NCBI GenBank assembly: GCA_030770545.1
Contig: CM061102.1
Coordinates: forward strand, 15,306,501-15,370,500
From: Macropodus opercularis
Lineage: Eukaryota > Chordata > Actinopteri > Anabantiformes > Osphronemidae
Direction of reading: 5' to 3'
DNA: 64,000 nucleotides
Shown: in pieces, positions 1-10,631 of the stretch
How the letters are laid out: each line of letters opens with the position of its first letter
Position numbering within the stretch: the stretch's first letter is position 1
Translations under genes and position numbers: made by a program
Notes under the pieces: model-generated
What the model was told of the DNA's origin: nothing
Databases searched by the model: none
The model's input: the letters and a program-made list of their open reading frames with translations, nothing else

Positions 1-197
1 AAAGTAATTTAAATGCATTTTAAAGGTGTTTGCCTGCTTCAGGGATGTATTTGGATCATTTCTAACACAAAAACTTCAATGGCATTGCTTGCATTCAAAT
101 GCAGCAGCTTAAAGCATCACTGAGGCTGGAAACAGTGCGAAAACGCTTGGAATCGCCTGTTCTGTTCATTTCAGACCAAAAGAACACTACCTTTGTC
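1..197 (+). repeat. Reference monomer, 197 bp
   Basis: This copy is a convenient reference; the phase (starting at AAAGTAATTT) is arbitrary. G+C is 77 of 197. Landmarks by monomer position: palindrome AAATGCATTT at 11-20; variable site A around 51-58 (GGATC, ATGATC, GGATAA or GAACC); dyad TGCATTCAAATGCA at 90-103, inside variable site B at 92-105; conserved core at about 106-156; the only three CpGs at 138, 144 and 154, overlapping the dyad GCGAAAACGC at 137-146; variable site C around 161-170 (TTCTGTTC, TTGTGTTC or TTGTGTTTAA); variable site D at 180-193 (AGAACACTACC, AGAAAACTACTTTT, AGACCACTATTTTTT). A length of 197 is not a multiple of three, so the reading frame changes from monomer to monomer. 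Confidence 0.97.
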
Positions 198-591
198 AAA
201 GTAATTTAAATGCATTTTAAAGGTGTTTGCCTGCTTCAGGGATGTATTATGATCATTTCTAACACAAAAACTTCAATGGCATTGCTTGCATTCAAATACA
301 GCAGCTTAAAGCATCACTGAGGCTGGAAACAGTGCGAAAACGCTTGGAATCGCCTGTTGTGTTCATTTCAGACCAAAAGAACACTACTTTTGTCAACGTA
401 ATTTAAATGCATTTTAAAGGTGTTTGCCTGCTTCAGGGATGTATTAGGATGATTTCTAACACAAAAACTTCAATGGCATTGCTTGCATTGAAATGCACAA
501 GCTTAAAGCATCGCTGAGGCTGGAAACAGTGCGAAAACGCTTGGAATCGCCTGTTGTGTTCATTTCAGACCAAAAGAACACTACCTTTGTC
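1..591 (+). repeat. Three leading monomers, not H1
   Basis: Monomers start at 1, 198 and 395. The second carries the TTATGATC and ATACAGCAG variants common in H2, and the third has private changes (TTAGGATGATT, ATGCACAAGC, GCATCGCTGAGG). They do not fit the H1 unit that begins at 592, so a change of higher-order pattern lies here. Confidence 0.85.
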
Positions 592-1969
592 AAAGTGATT
601 TAAATGCATTTTAAATGTGTTTGCCTGCTTCAGGGATGTATTTGGATCATTTCTAACACAAAAACTTCAATGGCATTGCTTGCTTTCAGATGCTGCAGCT
701 TAAAGCATCACTGAGGGTGGAAACAGTGCGAAAACGCTTGGAATCGCCTGTTGTGTTCATTTTAGACCAAAAGACCACTATTTTTTTAAAGTGATTTAAA
801 TGCATTTTAAAGGTGTTTGCCTGCTTCAGGGATGTATTTGGATCATTTCTAACACAAAAACTTCAATGGCATTGCTTACTTTCAGATGCTGCAGCTTAAA
901 GCATCACTGAGGCTGGAAACAGTGCGAAAACGCTTGGAATCGCCTGTTCTGTTCATTTCAGACCAACAGAAAACTACTTTTGTCAAAGTAATTTAAATGC
1001 ATTTTAAAGGTGTTTGCCTGCTTCAGGGATGTATTTGGATCATTTCTAACACAAAAACTTTAATGGCATTGCTTGCATTCAAATGCAGCAGCTTAAAGCA
1101 TCACTGAGGCTGGAAAAAGTGCGAAAACGCTTGGAATCGCCTGTTGTGTTTAATTTCAGACCAAAAGAACACTACCTTTGTCAAAGTGATTTAAATGCAT
1201 TTTAAATGTGTTTGCCTGCTTCAGGGATGTATTTGGATAATTTCTAACAGAAAAACTTCAATGGCATTGCTTGTACTCAGATCCTGCAGCTTAAAGCATC
1301 ACTGAGGCTGGAAACAGTGCGAAAACGCTTGGAATCGCCTGTTCTGTTCATTTCAGACCAAAAGAAAACTACTTTTGTCAAAGTAATTTGAATGCATTTT
1401 AAATGTGTTTGCCTGCTTCAAGGATGTATTTGGATCGTTTCTAACACAAAAACTTCAATGACATTGCTTGCATTCAGATGCAGCAGCTTAAAGCATCACT
1501 GAGGCTGGAAACAGTGCGAAAACGCTTGAAATCGCCTGTTCTGTTCATTTCAGACCAAAAGACCACTATTTTTTCAAAGTTATTTAAATGCATTTTAAAG
1601 GTGTGTGCCTGCTTCAGGGATGTATTTGAACCATTTCTAACACAAAAACTTCAAGGGCATTGCTTGCATTCAAATGCAGCAGCTTAAAGCATCACTGAGG
1701 CTGGAAACAGTGCGAAAACGCTTGGAATCGCCTGTTCTGTTCATTTCAGACCAAAAGAACACTACCTTTGTCAAAGTGATTTAAATGCATTTTAAATGTG
1801 TTTGCCTGCTTCAGGGATGTATAATGATCATTTCTAACACAAAAACTTTAATGGCATTGCTTGCATTCAAATGCAGCAGCTTAAAGCATCACTGAGGCTG
1901 GAAACAGTGCGAAAACGCTTGGAATCGCCTGTTCTGTTCATTTCAGACCAAAAGAAAACTACTTTTGTC
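592..1969 (+). repeat. H1 higher-order repeat, partial first copy
   Basis: Seven monomers (starts 592, 788, 985, 1183, 1380, 1576, 1773) follow the H1 order. Hallmarks are GAGGGTGG with a T-run at 781-787; TTACTTTCAG; TTTAATGG with TTGTGTTTAA; GGATAATTTCTAACAG with TTGTACTCAG; AATTTGAATG with GGATCGTTTC and CAATGACATT; GTGTGCC with TTGAACC; and GTATAATGATC. Compared with the full unit at 3,940-6,302 one monomer is missing. The monomer at 985 looks like a fusion of two H1 types that are separate in later copies. Confidence 0.88.
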
Positions 1970-3939
1970 AAAGTGATTTAAATGCATTTTAAATGTGTTT
2001 ACCTGCTTCAGGGATGTATTTGGATCATTTCTAACACAAAAACTTCAATGGCATTGCTTGCTTTCAGATGCTGCAGCTTAAAGCATCACTGAGGCTAGAA
2101 ACAGTGCGAAAACGCTTGGAATGGCCTGTTGTGTTCATTTCAGACCAAAGGAACACTACCTTTGTCAAAGTGATTTAAATGCATTTTAAATGTGTTTGCC
2201 TGCTTCAGGGATGTATTTGGATCATTTCTAACACAAAAACTTCAATGGCATTGCTTGCTTTCAAATGCAGCAGCTTAAAGCATCACTGAGGCTGGAAACA
2301 GTGCGAAAACGCTTGGAATCGCCTGTTGTGTTTAATTTCAGACCAAAACAACACTACCTTTGTCAAAGTGATTTAAATGCATTTTAAAGGTGTTTGCCTG
2401 CTTCAGGGATGTATTTGGATCATTTCTAACACAAAAACTTAAATGGCATTGCTTGCATTCAAATGCAGCAGCCTAAAGCATCACTGAGGCTGGAAACTGT
2501 GCGAAAACGCTTGGAATCGCCTGTTCTGTTCATTTCTGAGCAAATAACACTAATTTTGTCAAAGTGATTTAAATGCATTTTAAAGGTGTTTGCCTGCTTC
2601 AGGGATGTATTTGGATCATTTCTAACACAAAAACTTCAATGGCATCGCTTGCATTCAGATGCTGCAGCTTAAAGCATCACTGAGGCTGGAAACAGTGCGA
2701 AAACGCTTGGAATCGCCTGTTCTGTTCATTTCAGACCAAAAGAAAACTACTTTTGTCAAAGTGATTTAAATGCATTTTAAATGTGTTTGCCTGCTTCAGG
2801 GATGTATTTGGATCATTTCTAACACAAAAACTTCAATGGCATTGCTTGCTTTCAGATGCTGCAGCTTAAAGCATCACTGAGGGTGGAAACAGTGCGAAAA
2901 CGCTTGGAATCGCCTGTTGTGTTCATTTCAGACCAAAAGACCACTATTTTTTTAAAGTGATTTAAATGCATTTTAAAGGTGTTTGCCTGCTTCAGGGATG
3001 TATTTGGATCATTTCTAACACAAAAACTTCAATGGCATTGCTTACTTTCAGATGCTGCAGCTTAAAGCATCACTGAGGCTGGAAACAGTGCGAAAACGCT
3101 TGGAATCGCCTGTTCTGTTCATTTCAGACCAACAGAAAACTACTTTTGTCAAAGTAATTTAAATGCATTTTAAAGGTGTTTGCCTGCTTCAGGGATGCAT
3201 TTGGATCATTTCTAACACAAAAACTTCAATGGCATTGCTTGCATTCAGATGCTGCAGCTTAAAGCATCACTGAGGCTGAAAACAGTGCGAAAACGCTTGG
3301 AATCGCCTGTTCTGTTCATTTCAGACCAAAAGAACACTACCTTTGTCAAAGTGATTTAAATGCATTTTAAATGTGTTTGCCTGCTTCAGGGATGTATTAT
3401 GATCATTTCTAACACAAAAACTTTAATGGCATTGCTTGCATTCAAATGCAGCAGCTTAAAGCATCACTGAGGCTGGAAACAGTGCGAAAACGCTTGGAAT
3501 CGCCTGTTGTGTTTAATTTCAGACCAAAAGAACACTACCTTTGTCAAAGTGATTTAAATGCATTTTAAATGTGTTTGCCTGCTTCAGGGATGTATTTGGA
3601 TAATTTCTAACAGAAAAACTTCAATGGCATTGCTTGTACTCAGATCCTGCAGCTTAAAGCATCACTGAGGCTGGAAACAGTGCGAAAACGCTTGGAATCG
3701 CCTGTTCTGTTCATTTCAGACCAAAAGAAAACTACTTTTGTCAAAGTAATTTGAATGCATTTTAAATGTGTTTGCCTGCTTCAAGGATGTATTTGGATCG
3801 TTTCTAACACAAAAACTTCAATGGCATTGCTTGCATTCAGATGCTGCAGCTTAAAGCATCCCTGAGGCTGGAAACAGTGCGAAAACGCTTGGAATCGCCT
3901 GTTCTGTTCATTTCAGACCAAAAGAAAACTACTTTTGTC
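1970..3939 (+). repeat. H1 copy, 10 monomers (1,970 bp)
   Basis: Counted from the H1 anchor monomer marked by GTGTTTACCTGC (normally TTTGCCTGC) to the next anchor. The order is anchor with GGAATGGCC; CTTTCAAATG with AAACAACACT; TTAAATGG with TTCTGAGCAAATAAC; GGCATCGC; GAGGGTGG; TTACTTTCAG; GATGCATTTGG; TTATGATC with TTTAATGG; TTGTACTCAG; then a monomer that begins like the AATTTGAATG type and ends like the type before the anchor, with a private CATCCCTGAGG. That hybrid accounts for the two monomers missing relative to the 12-mer. Confidence 0.9.
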
Positions 3940-6302
3940 AAAGTGATTTAAATGCATTTTAAATGTGTTTACCTGCTTCAGGGATGTATTTGGATCATTT
4001 CTAACACAAAAACTTCAATGGCATTGCTTGCTTTCAGATGCTGCAGCTTAAAGCATCACTGAGGCTAGAAACAGTGCGAAAACGCTTGGAATGGCCTGTT
4101 GTGTTCATTTCAGACCAAAGGAACACTACCTTTGTCAAAGTGATTTAAATGCATTTTAAATGTGTTTGCCTGCTTCAGGGATGTATTTGGATCATTTCTA
4201 ACACAAAAACTTCAATGGCATTGCTTGCTTTCAAATGCAGCAGCTTAAAGCATCACTGAGGCTGGAAACAGTGCGAAAACGCTTGGAATCGCCTGTTGTG
4301 TTTAATTTCAGACCAAAACAACACTACCTTTGTCAAAGTGATTTAAATGCATTTTAAAGGTGTTTGCCTGCTTCAGGGATGTATTTGGATCATTTCTAAC
4401 ACAAAAACTTAAATGGCATTGCTTGCATTCAAATGCAGCAGCCTAAAGCATCACTGAGGCTGGAAACTGTGCGAAAACGCTTGGAATCGCCTGTTCTGTT
4501 CATTTCTGAGCAAATAACACTAATTTTGTCAAAGTGATTTAAATGCATTTTAAAGGTGTTTGCCTGCTTCAGGGATGTATTTGGATCATTTCTAACACAA
4601 AAACTTCAATGGCATCGCTTGCATTCAGATGCTGCAGCTTAAAGCATCACTGAGGCTGGAAACAGTGCGAAAACGCTTGGAATCGCCTGTTCTGTTCATT
4701 TCAGACCAAAAGAAAACTACTTTTGTCAAAGTGATTTAAATGCATTTTAAATGTGTTTGCCTGCTTCAGGGATGTATTTGGATCATTTCTAACACAAAAA
4801 CTTCAATGGCATTGCTTGCTTTCAGATGCTGCAGCTTAAAGCATCACTGAGGGTGGAAACAGTGCGAAAACGCTTGGAATCGCCTGTTGTGTTCATTTCA
4901 GACCAAAAGACCACTATTTTTTTAAAGTGATTTAAATGCATTTTAAAGGTGTTTGCCTGCTTCAGGGATGTATTTGGATCATTTCTAACACAAAAACTTC
5001 AATGGCATTGCTTACTTTCAGATGCTGCAGCTTAAAGCATCACTGAGGCTGGAAACAGTGCGAAAACGCTTGGAATCGCCTGTTCTGTTCATTTCAGACC
5101 AACAGAAAACTACTTTTGTCAAAGTAATTTAAATGCATTTTAAAGGTGTTTGCCTGCTTCAGGGATGCATTTGGATCATTTCTAACACAAAAACTTCAAT
5201 GGCATTGCTTGCATTCAGATGCTGCAGCTTAAAGCATCACTGAGGCTGAAAACAGTGCGAAAACGCTTGGAATCGCCTGTTCTGTTCATTTCAGACCAAA
5301 AGAACACTACCTTTGTCAAAGTGATTTAAATGCATTTTAAATGTGTTTGCCTGCTTCAGGGATGTATTATGATCATTTCTAACACAAAAACTTTAATGGC
5401 ATTGCTTGCATTCAAATGCAGCAGCTTAAAGCATCACTGAGGCTGGAAACAGTGCGAAAACGCTTGGAATCGCCTGTTGTGTTTAATTTCAGACCAAAAG
5501 AACACTACCTTTGTCAAAGTGATTTAAATGCATTTTAAATGTGTTTGCCTGCTTCAGGGATGTATTTGGATAATTTCTAACAGAAAAACTTCAATGGCAT
5601 TGCTTGTACTCAGATCCTGCAGCTTAAAGCATCACTGAGGCTGGAAACAGTGCGAAAACGCTTGGAATCGCCTGTTCTGTTCATTTCAGACCAAAAGAAA
5701 ACTACTTTTGTCAAAGTAATTTGAATGCATTTTAAATGTGTTTGCCTGCTTCAAGGATGTATTTGGATCGTTTCTAACACAAAAACTTCAATGACATTGC
5801 TTGCATTCAGATGCAGCAGCTTAAAGCATCACTGAGGCTGGAAACAGTGCGAAAACGCTTGAAATCGCCTGTTCTGTTCATTTCAGACCAAAAGACCACT
5901 ATTTTTTCAAAGTTATTTAAATGCATTTTAAAGGTGTGTGCCTGCTTCAGGGATGTATTTGAACCATTTCTAACACAAAAACTTCAAGGGCATTGCTTGC
6001 ATTCAAATGCAGCAGCTTAAAGCATCACTGAGGCTGGAAACAGTGCGAAAACGCTTGGAATCGCCTGTTCTGTTCATTTCAGACCAAAAGAACACTACCT
6101 TTGTCAAAGTGATTTAAATGCATTTTAAATGTGTTTGCCTGCTTCAGGGATGTATAATGATCATTTCTAACACAAAAACTTTAATGGCATTGCTTGCATT
6201 CAAATGCAGCAGCTTAAAGCATCACTGAGGCTGGAAACAGTGCGAAAACGCTTGGAATCGCCTGTTCTGTTCATTTCAGACCAAAAGAAAACTACTTTTG
6301 TC
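3940..6302 (+). repeat. H1 copy, complete 12-monomer unit (2,363 bp)
   Basis: This is the fullest H1 unit seen, 12 x 197 less one base. It holds the ten types of the preceding copy plus separate AATTTGAATG/CAATGACATT, GTGTGCC/TTGAACC and GTATAATGATC monomers in place of the hybrid. It is taken as the reference order for H1. Confidence 0.9.
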
Positions 6303-8467
6303 AAAGTGATTTAAATGCATTTTAAATGTGTTTACCTGCTTCAGGGATGTATTTGGATCATTTCTAACACAAAAACTTCAATGGCATTGCTTGCTTTCAG
6401 ATGCTGCAGCTTAAAGCATCACTGAGGCTAGAAACAGTGCGAAAACGCTTGGAATGGCCTGTTGTGTTCATTTCAGACCAAAGGAACACTACCTTTGTCA
6501 AAGTGATTTAAATGCATTTTAAATGTGTTTGCCTGCTTCAGGGATGTATTTGGATCATTTCTAACACAAAAACTTCAATGGCATTGCTTGCTTTCAAATG
6601 CAGCAGCTTAAAGCATCACTGAGGCTGGAAACAGTGCGAAAACGCTTGGAATCGCCTGTTGTGTTTAATTTCAGACCAAAACAACACTACCTTTGTCAAA
6701 GTGATTTAAATGCATTTTAAAGGTGTTTGCCTGCTTCAGGGATGTATTTGGATCATTTCTAACACAAAAACTTAAATGGCATTGCTTGCATTCAAATGCA
6801 GCAGCCTAAAGCATCACTGAGGCTGGAAACTGTGCGAAAACGCTTGGAATCGCCTGTTCTGTTCATTTCTGAGCAAATAACACTAATTTTGTCAAAGTGA
6901 TTTAAATGCATTTTAAAGGTGTTTGCCTGCTTCAGGGATGTATTTGGATCATTTCTAACACAAAAACTTCAATGGCATCGCTTGCATTCAGATGCTGCAG
7001 CTTAAAGCATCACTGAGGCTGGAAACAGTGCGAAACGCTTGGAATCGCCTGTTCTGTTCATTTCAGACCAAAAGAAAACTACTTTTGTCAAAGTGATTTA
7101 AATGCATTTTAAATGTGTTTGCCTGCTTCAGGGATGTATTTGGATCATTTCTAACACAAAAACTTCAATGGCATTGCTTGCTTTCAGATGCTGCAGCTTA
7201 AAGCATCACTGAGGGTGGAAACAGTGCGAAAACGCTTGGAATCGCCTGTTGTGTTCATTTCAGACCAAAGGAACACTACCTTTGTCAAAGTGATTTAAAT
7301 GCATTTTAAATGTGTTTGCCTGCTTCAGGGATGTATTTGGATCATTTCTAACACAAAAACTTCAATGGCATTGCTTACTTTCAGATGCTGCAGCTTAAAG
7401 CATCACTGAGGCTGGAAACAGTGCGAAAACGCTTGGAATCGCCTGTTCTGTTCATTTCAGACCAACAGAAAACTACTTTTGTCAAAGTAATTTAAATGCA
7501 TTTTAAAGGTGTTTGCCTGCTTCAGGGATGCATTTGGATCATTTCTAACACAAAAACTTCAATGGCATTGCTTGCATTCAGATGCTGCAGCTTAAAGCAT
7601 CACTGAGGCTGAAAACAGTGCGAAAACGCTTGGAATCGCCTGTTCTGTTCATTTCAGACCAAAAGAACACTACCTTTGTCAAAGTGATTTAAATGCATTT
7701 TAAATGTGTTTGCCTGCTTCAGGGATGTATTTGGATAATTTCTAACAGAAAAACTTCAATGGCATTGCTTGTACTCAGATCCTGCAGCTTAAAGCATCAC
7801 TGAGGCTGGAAACAGTGCGAAAACGCTTGGAATCGCCTGTTCTGTTCATTTCAGACCAAAAGAAAACTACTTTTGTCAAAGTAATTTGAATGCATTTTAA
7901 ATGTGTTTGCCTGCTTCAAGGATGTATTTGGATCGTTTCTAACACAAAAACTTCAATGACATTGCTTGCATTCAGATGCAGCAGCTTAAAGCATCACTGA
8001 GGCTGGAAACAGTGCGAAAACGCTTGAAATCGCCTGTTCTGTTCATTTCAGACCAAAAGACCACTATTTTTTCAAAGTTATTTAAATGCATTTTAAAGGT
8101 GTGTGCCTGCTTCAGGGATGTATTTGAACCATTTCTAACACAAAAACTTCAAGGGCATTGCTTGCATTCAAATGCAGCAGCTTAAAGCATCACTGAGGCT
8201 GGAAACAGTGCGAAAACGCTTGGAATCGCCTGTTCTGTTCATTTCAGACCAAAAGAACACTACCTTTGTCAAAGTGATTTAAATGCATTTTAAATGTGTT
8301 TGCCTGCTTCAGGGATGTATAATGATCATTTCTAACACAAAAACTTTAATGGCATTGCTTGCATTCAAATGCAGCAGCTTAAAGCATCACTGAGGCTGGA
8401 AACAGTGCGAAAACGCTTGGAATCGCCTGTTCTGTTCATTTCAGACCAAAAGAAAACTACTTTTGTC
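6303..8467 (+). repeat. H1 copy, 11 monomers (2,165 bp)
   Basis: The monomer with TTATGATC plus TTGTGTTTAA is absent. The GAGGGTGG monomer has lost its ACCACTATTTTTTT end and carries the AGGAACACTACC end typical of the anchor monomer, a patch-like replacement at about 7,265-7,290. One base of the A-run in the CpG cluster is deleted near 7,033 (GCGAAACGC). Confidence 0.88.
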
Positions 8468-10631
8468 AAAGTGATTTAAATGCATTTTAAATGTGTTTAC
8501 CTGCTTCAGGGATGTATTTGGATCATTTCTAACACAAAAACTTCAATGGCATTGCTTGCTTTCAGATGCTGCAGCTTAAAGCATCACTGAGGCTAGAAAC
8601 AGTGCGAAAACGCTTGGAATGGCCTGTTGTGTTCATTTCAGACCAAAGGAACACTACCTTTGTCAAAGTGATTTAAATGCATTTTAAATGTGTTTGCCTG
8701 CTTCAGGGATGTATTTGGATCATTTCTAACACAAAAACTTCAATGGCATTGCTTGCTTTCAAATGCAGCAGCTTAAAGCATCACTGAGGCTGGAAACAGT
8801 GCGAAAACGCTTGGAATCGCCTGTTGTGTTTAATTTCAGACCAAAACAACACTACCTTTGTCAAAGTGATTTAAATGCATTTTAAAGGTGTTTGCCTGCT
8901 TCAGGGATGTATTTGGATCATTTCTAACACAAAAACTTAAATGGCATTGCTTGCATTCAAATGCAGCAGCCTAAAGCATCACTGAGGCTGGAAACTGTGC
9001 GAAAACGCTTGGAATCGCCTGTTCTGTTCATTTCTGAGCAAATAACACTAATTTTGTCAAAGTGATTTAAATGCATTTTAAAGGTGTTTGCCTGCTTCAG
9101 GGATGTATTTGGATCATTTCTAACACAAAAACTTCAATGGCATCGCTTGCATTCAGATGCTGCAGCTTAAAGCATCACTGAGGCTGGAAACAGTGCGAAA
9201 CGCTTGGAATCGCCTGTTCTGTTCATTTCAGACCAAAAGAAAACTACTTTTGTCAAAGTGATTTAAATGCATTTTAAATGTGTTTGCCTGCTTCAGGGAT
9301 GTATTTGGATCATTTCTAACACAAAAACTTCAATGGCATTGCTTGCTTTCAGATGCTGCAGCTTAAAGCATCACTGAGGGTGGAAACAGTGCGAAAACGC
9401 TTGGAATCGCCTGTTGTGTTCATTTCAGACCAAAAGACCACTATTTTTTTAAAGTGATTTAAATGCATTTTAAAGGTGTTTGCCTGCTTCAGGGATGTAT
9501 TTGGATCATTTCTAACACAAAAACTTCAATGGCATTGCTTACTTTCAGATGCTGCAGCTTAAAGCATCACTGAGGCTGGAAACAGTGCGAAAACGCTTGG
9601 AATCGCCTGTTCTGTTCATTTCAGACCAACAGAAAACTACTTTTGTCAAAGTAATTTAAATGCATTTTAAAGGTGTTTGCCTGCTTCAGGGATGCATTTG
9701 GATCATTTCTAACACAAAAACTTCAATGGCATGGCTTGCATTCAGATGCTGCAGCTTAAAGCATCACTGAGGCTGAAAACAGTGCGAAAACGCTTGGAAT
9801 CGCCTGTTCTGTTCATTTCAGACCAAAGGAACACTACCTTTGTCAAAGTGATTTAAATGCATTTTAAATGTGTTTGCCTGCTTCAGGGATGTATTATGAT
9901 CATTTCTAACACAAAAACTTTAATGGCATTGCTTGCATTCAAATGCAGCAGCTTAAAGCATCACTGAGGCTGGAAACAGTGCGAAAACGCTTGGAATCGC
10001 CTGTTCTGTTCATTTCAGACCAAAAGAAAACTACTTTTGTCAAAGTAATTTGAATGCATTTTAAATGTGTTTGCCTGCTTCAAGGATGTATTTGGATCGT
10101 TTCTAACACAAAAACTTCAATGACATTGCTTGCATTCAGATGCAGCAGCTTAAAGCATCACTGAGGCTGGAAACAGTGCGAAAACGCTTGAAATCGCCTG
10201 TTCTGTTCATTTCAGACCAAAAGACCACTATTTTTTCAAAGTTATTTAAATGCATTTTAAAGGTGTGTGCCTGCTTCAGGGATGTATTTGAACCATTTCT
10301 AACACAAAAACTTCAATGGCATTGCTTGCATTCAAATGCAGCAGCTTAAAGCATCACTGAGGCTGGAAACAGTGCGAAAACGCTTGGAATCGCCTGTTCT
10401 GTTCATTTCAGACCAAAAGAACACTACCTTTGTCAAAGTGATTTAAATGCATTTTAAATGTGTTTGCCTGCTTCAGGGATGTATAATGATCATTTCTAAC
10501 ACAAAAACTTTAATGGCATTGCTTGCATTCAAATGCAGCAGCTTAAAGCATCACTGAGGCTGGAAACAGTGCGAAAACGCTTGGAATCGCCTGTTCTGTT
10601 CATTTCAGACCAAAAGAAAACTACTTTTGTC
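8468..10631 (+). repeat. H1 copy, 11 monomers (2,164 bp)
   Basis: The TTGTACTCAG monomer is missing here, so the TTATGATC monomer runs directly into AATTTGAATG. Private marks include GGCATGGC near 9,730 and the AGGAACACTACC end at about 9,825. The same A-run deletion as in the previous copy occurs near 9,198. This version is the one repeated at 20,681-22,845. Confidence 0.88.

Noticed and set aside
128..146. CENP-B box candidate in GGAAACAGTGCGAAAACGC
   Set aside because: Only the CGAA part fits. The CCCG half and the central T of the reverse-strand pattern are missing, so it does not match.
128..153. Heat-shock-factor-like GAA triplets about 10-11 bp apart
   Set aside because: The opposite-strand TTC between them is absent and the second spacing is 11, so this is not a heat shock element.
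1478..1687. Repeated open frame of 69 codons beginning MQQLKASLRL (also at 5,811, 7,976, 10,140, 22,354 and 34,580)
   Set aside because: It lies across two satellite monomers and exists only because particular monomer variants lack stops. The frame shifts every 197 bp, there is no known domain, and the copies follow the H1 repeat rather than any gene structure.
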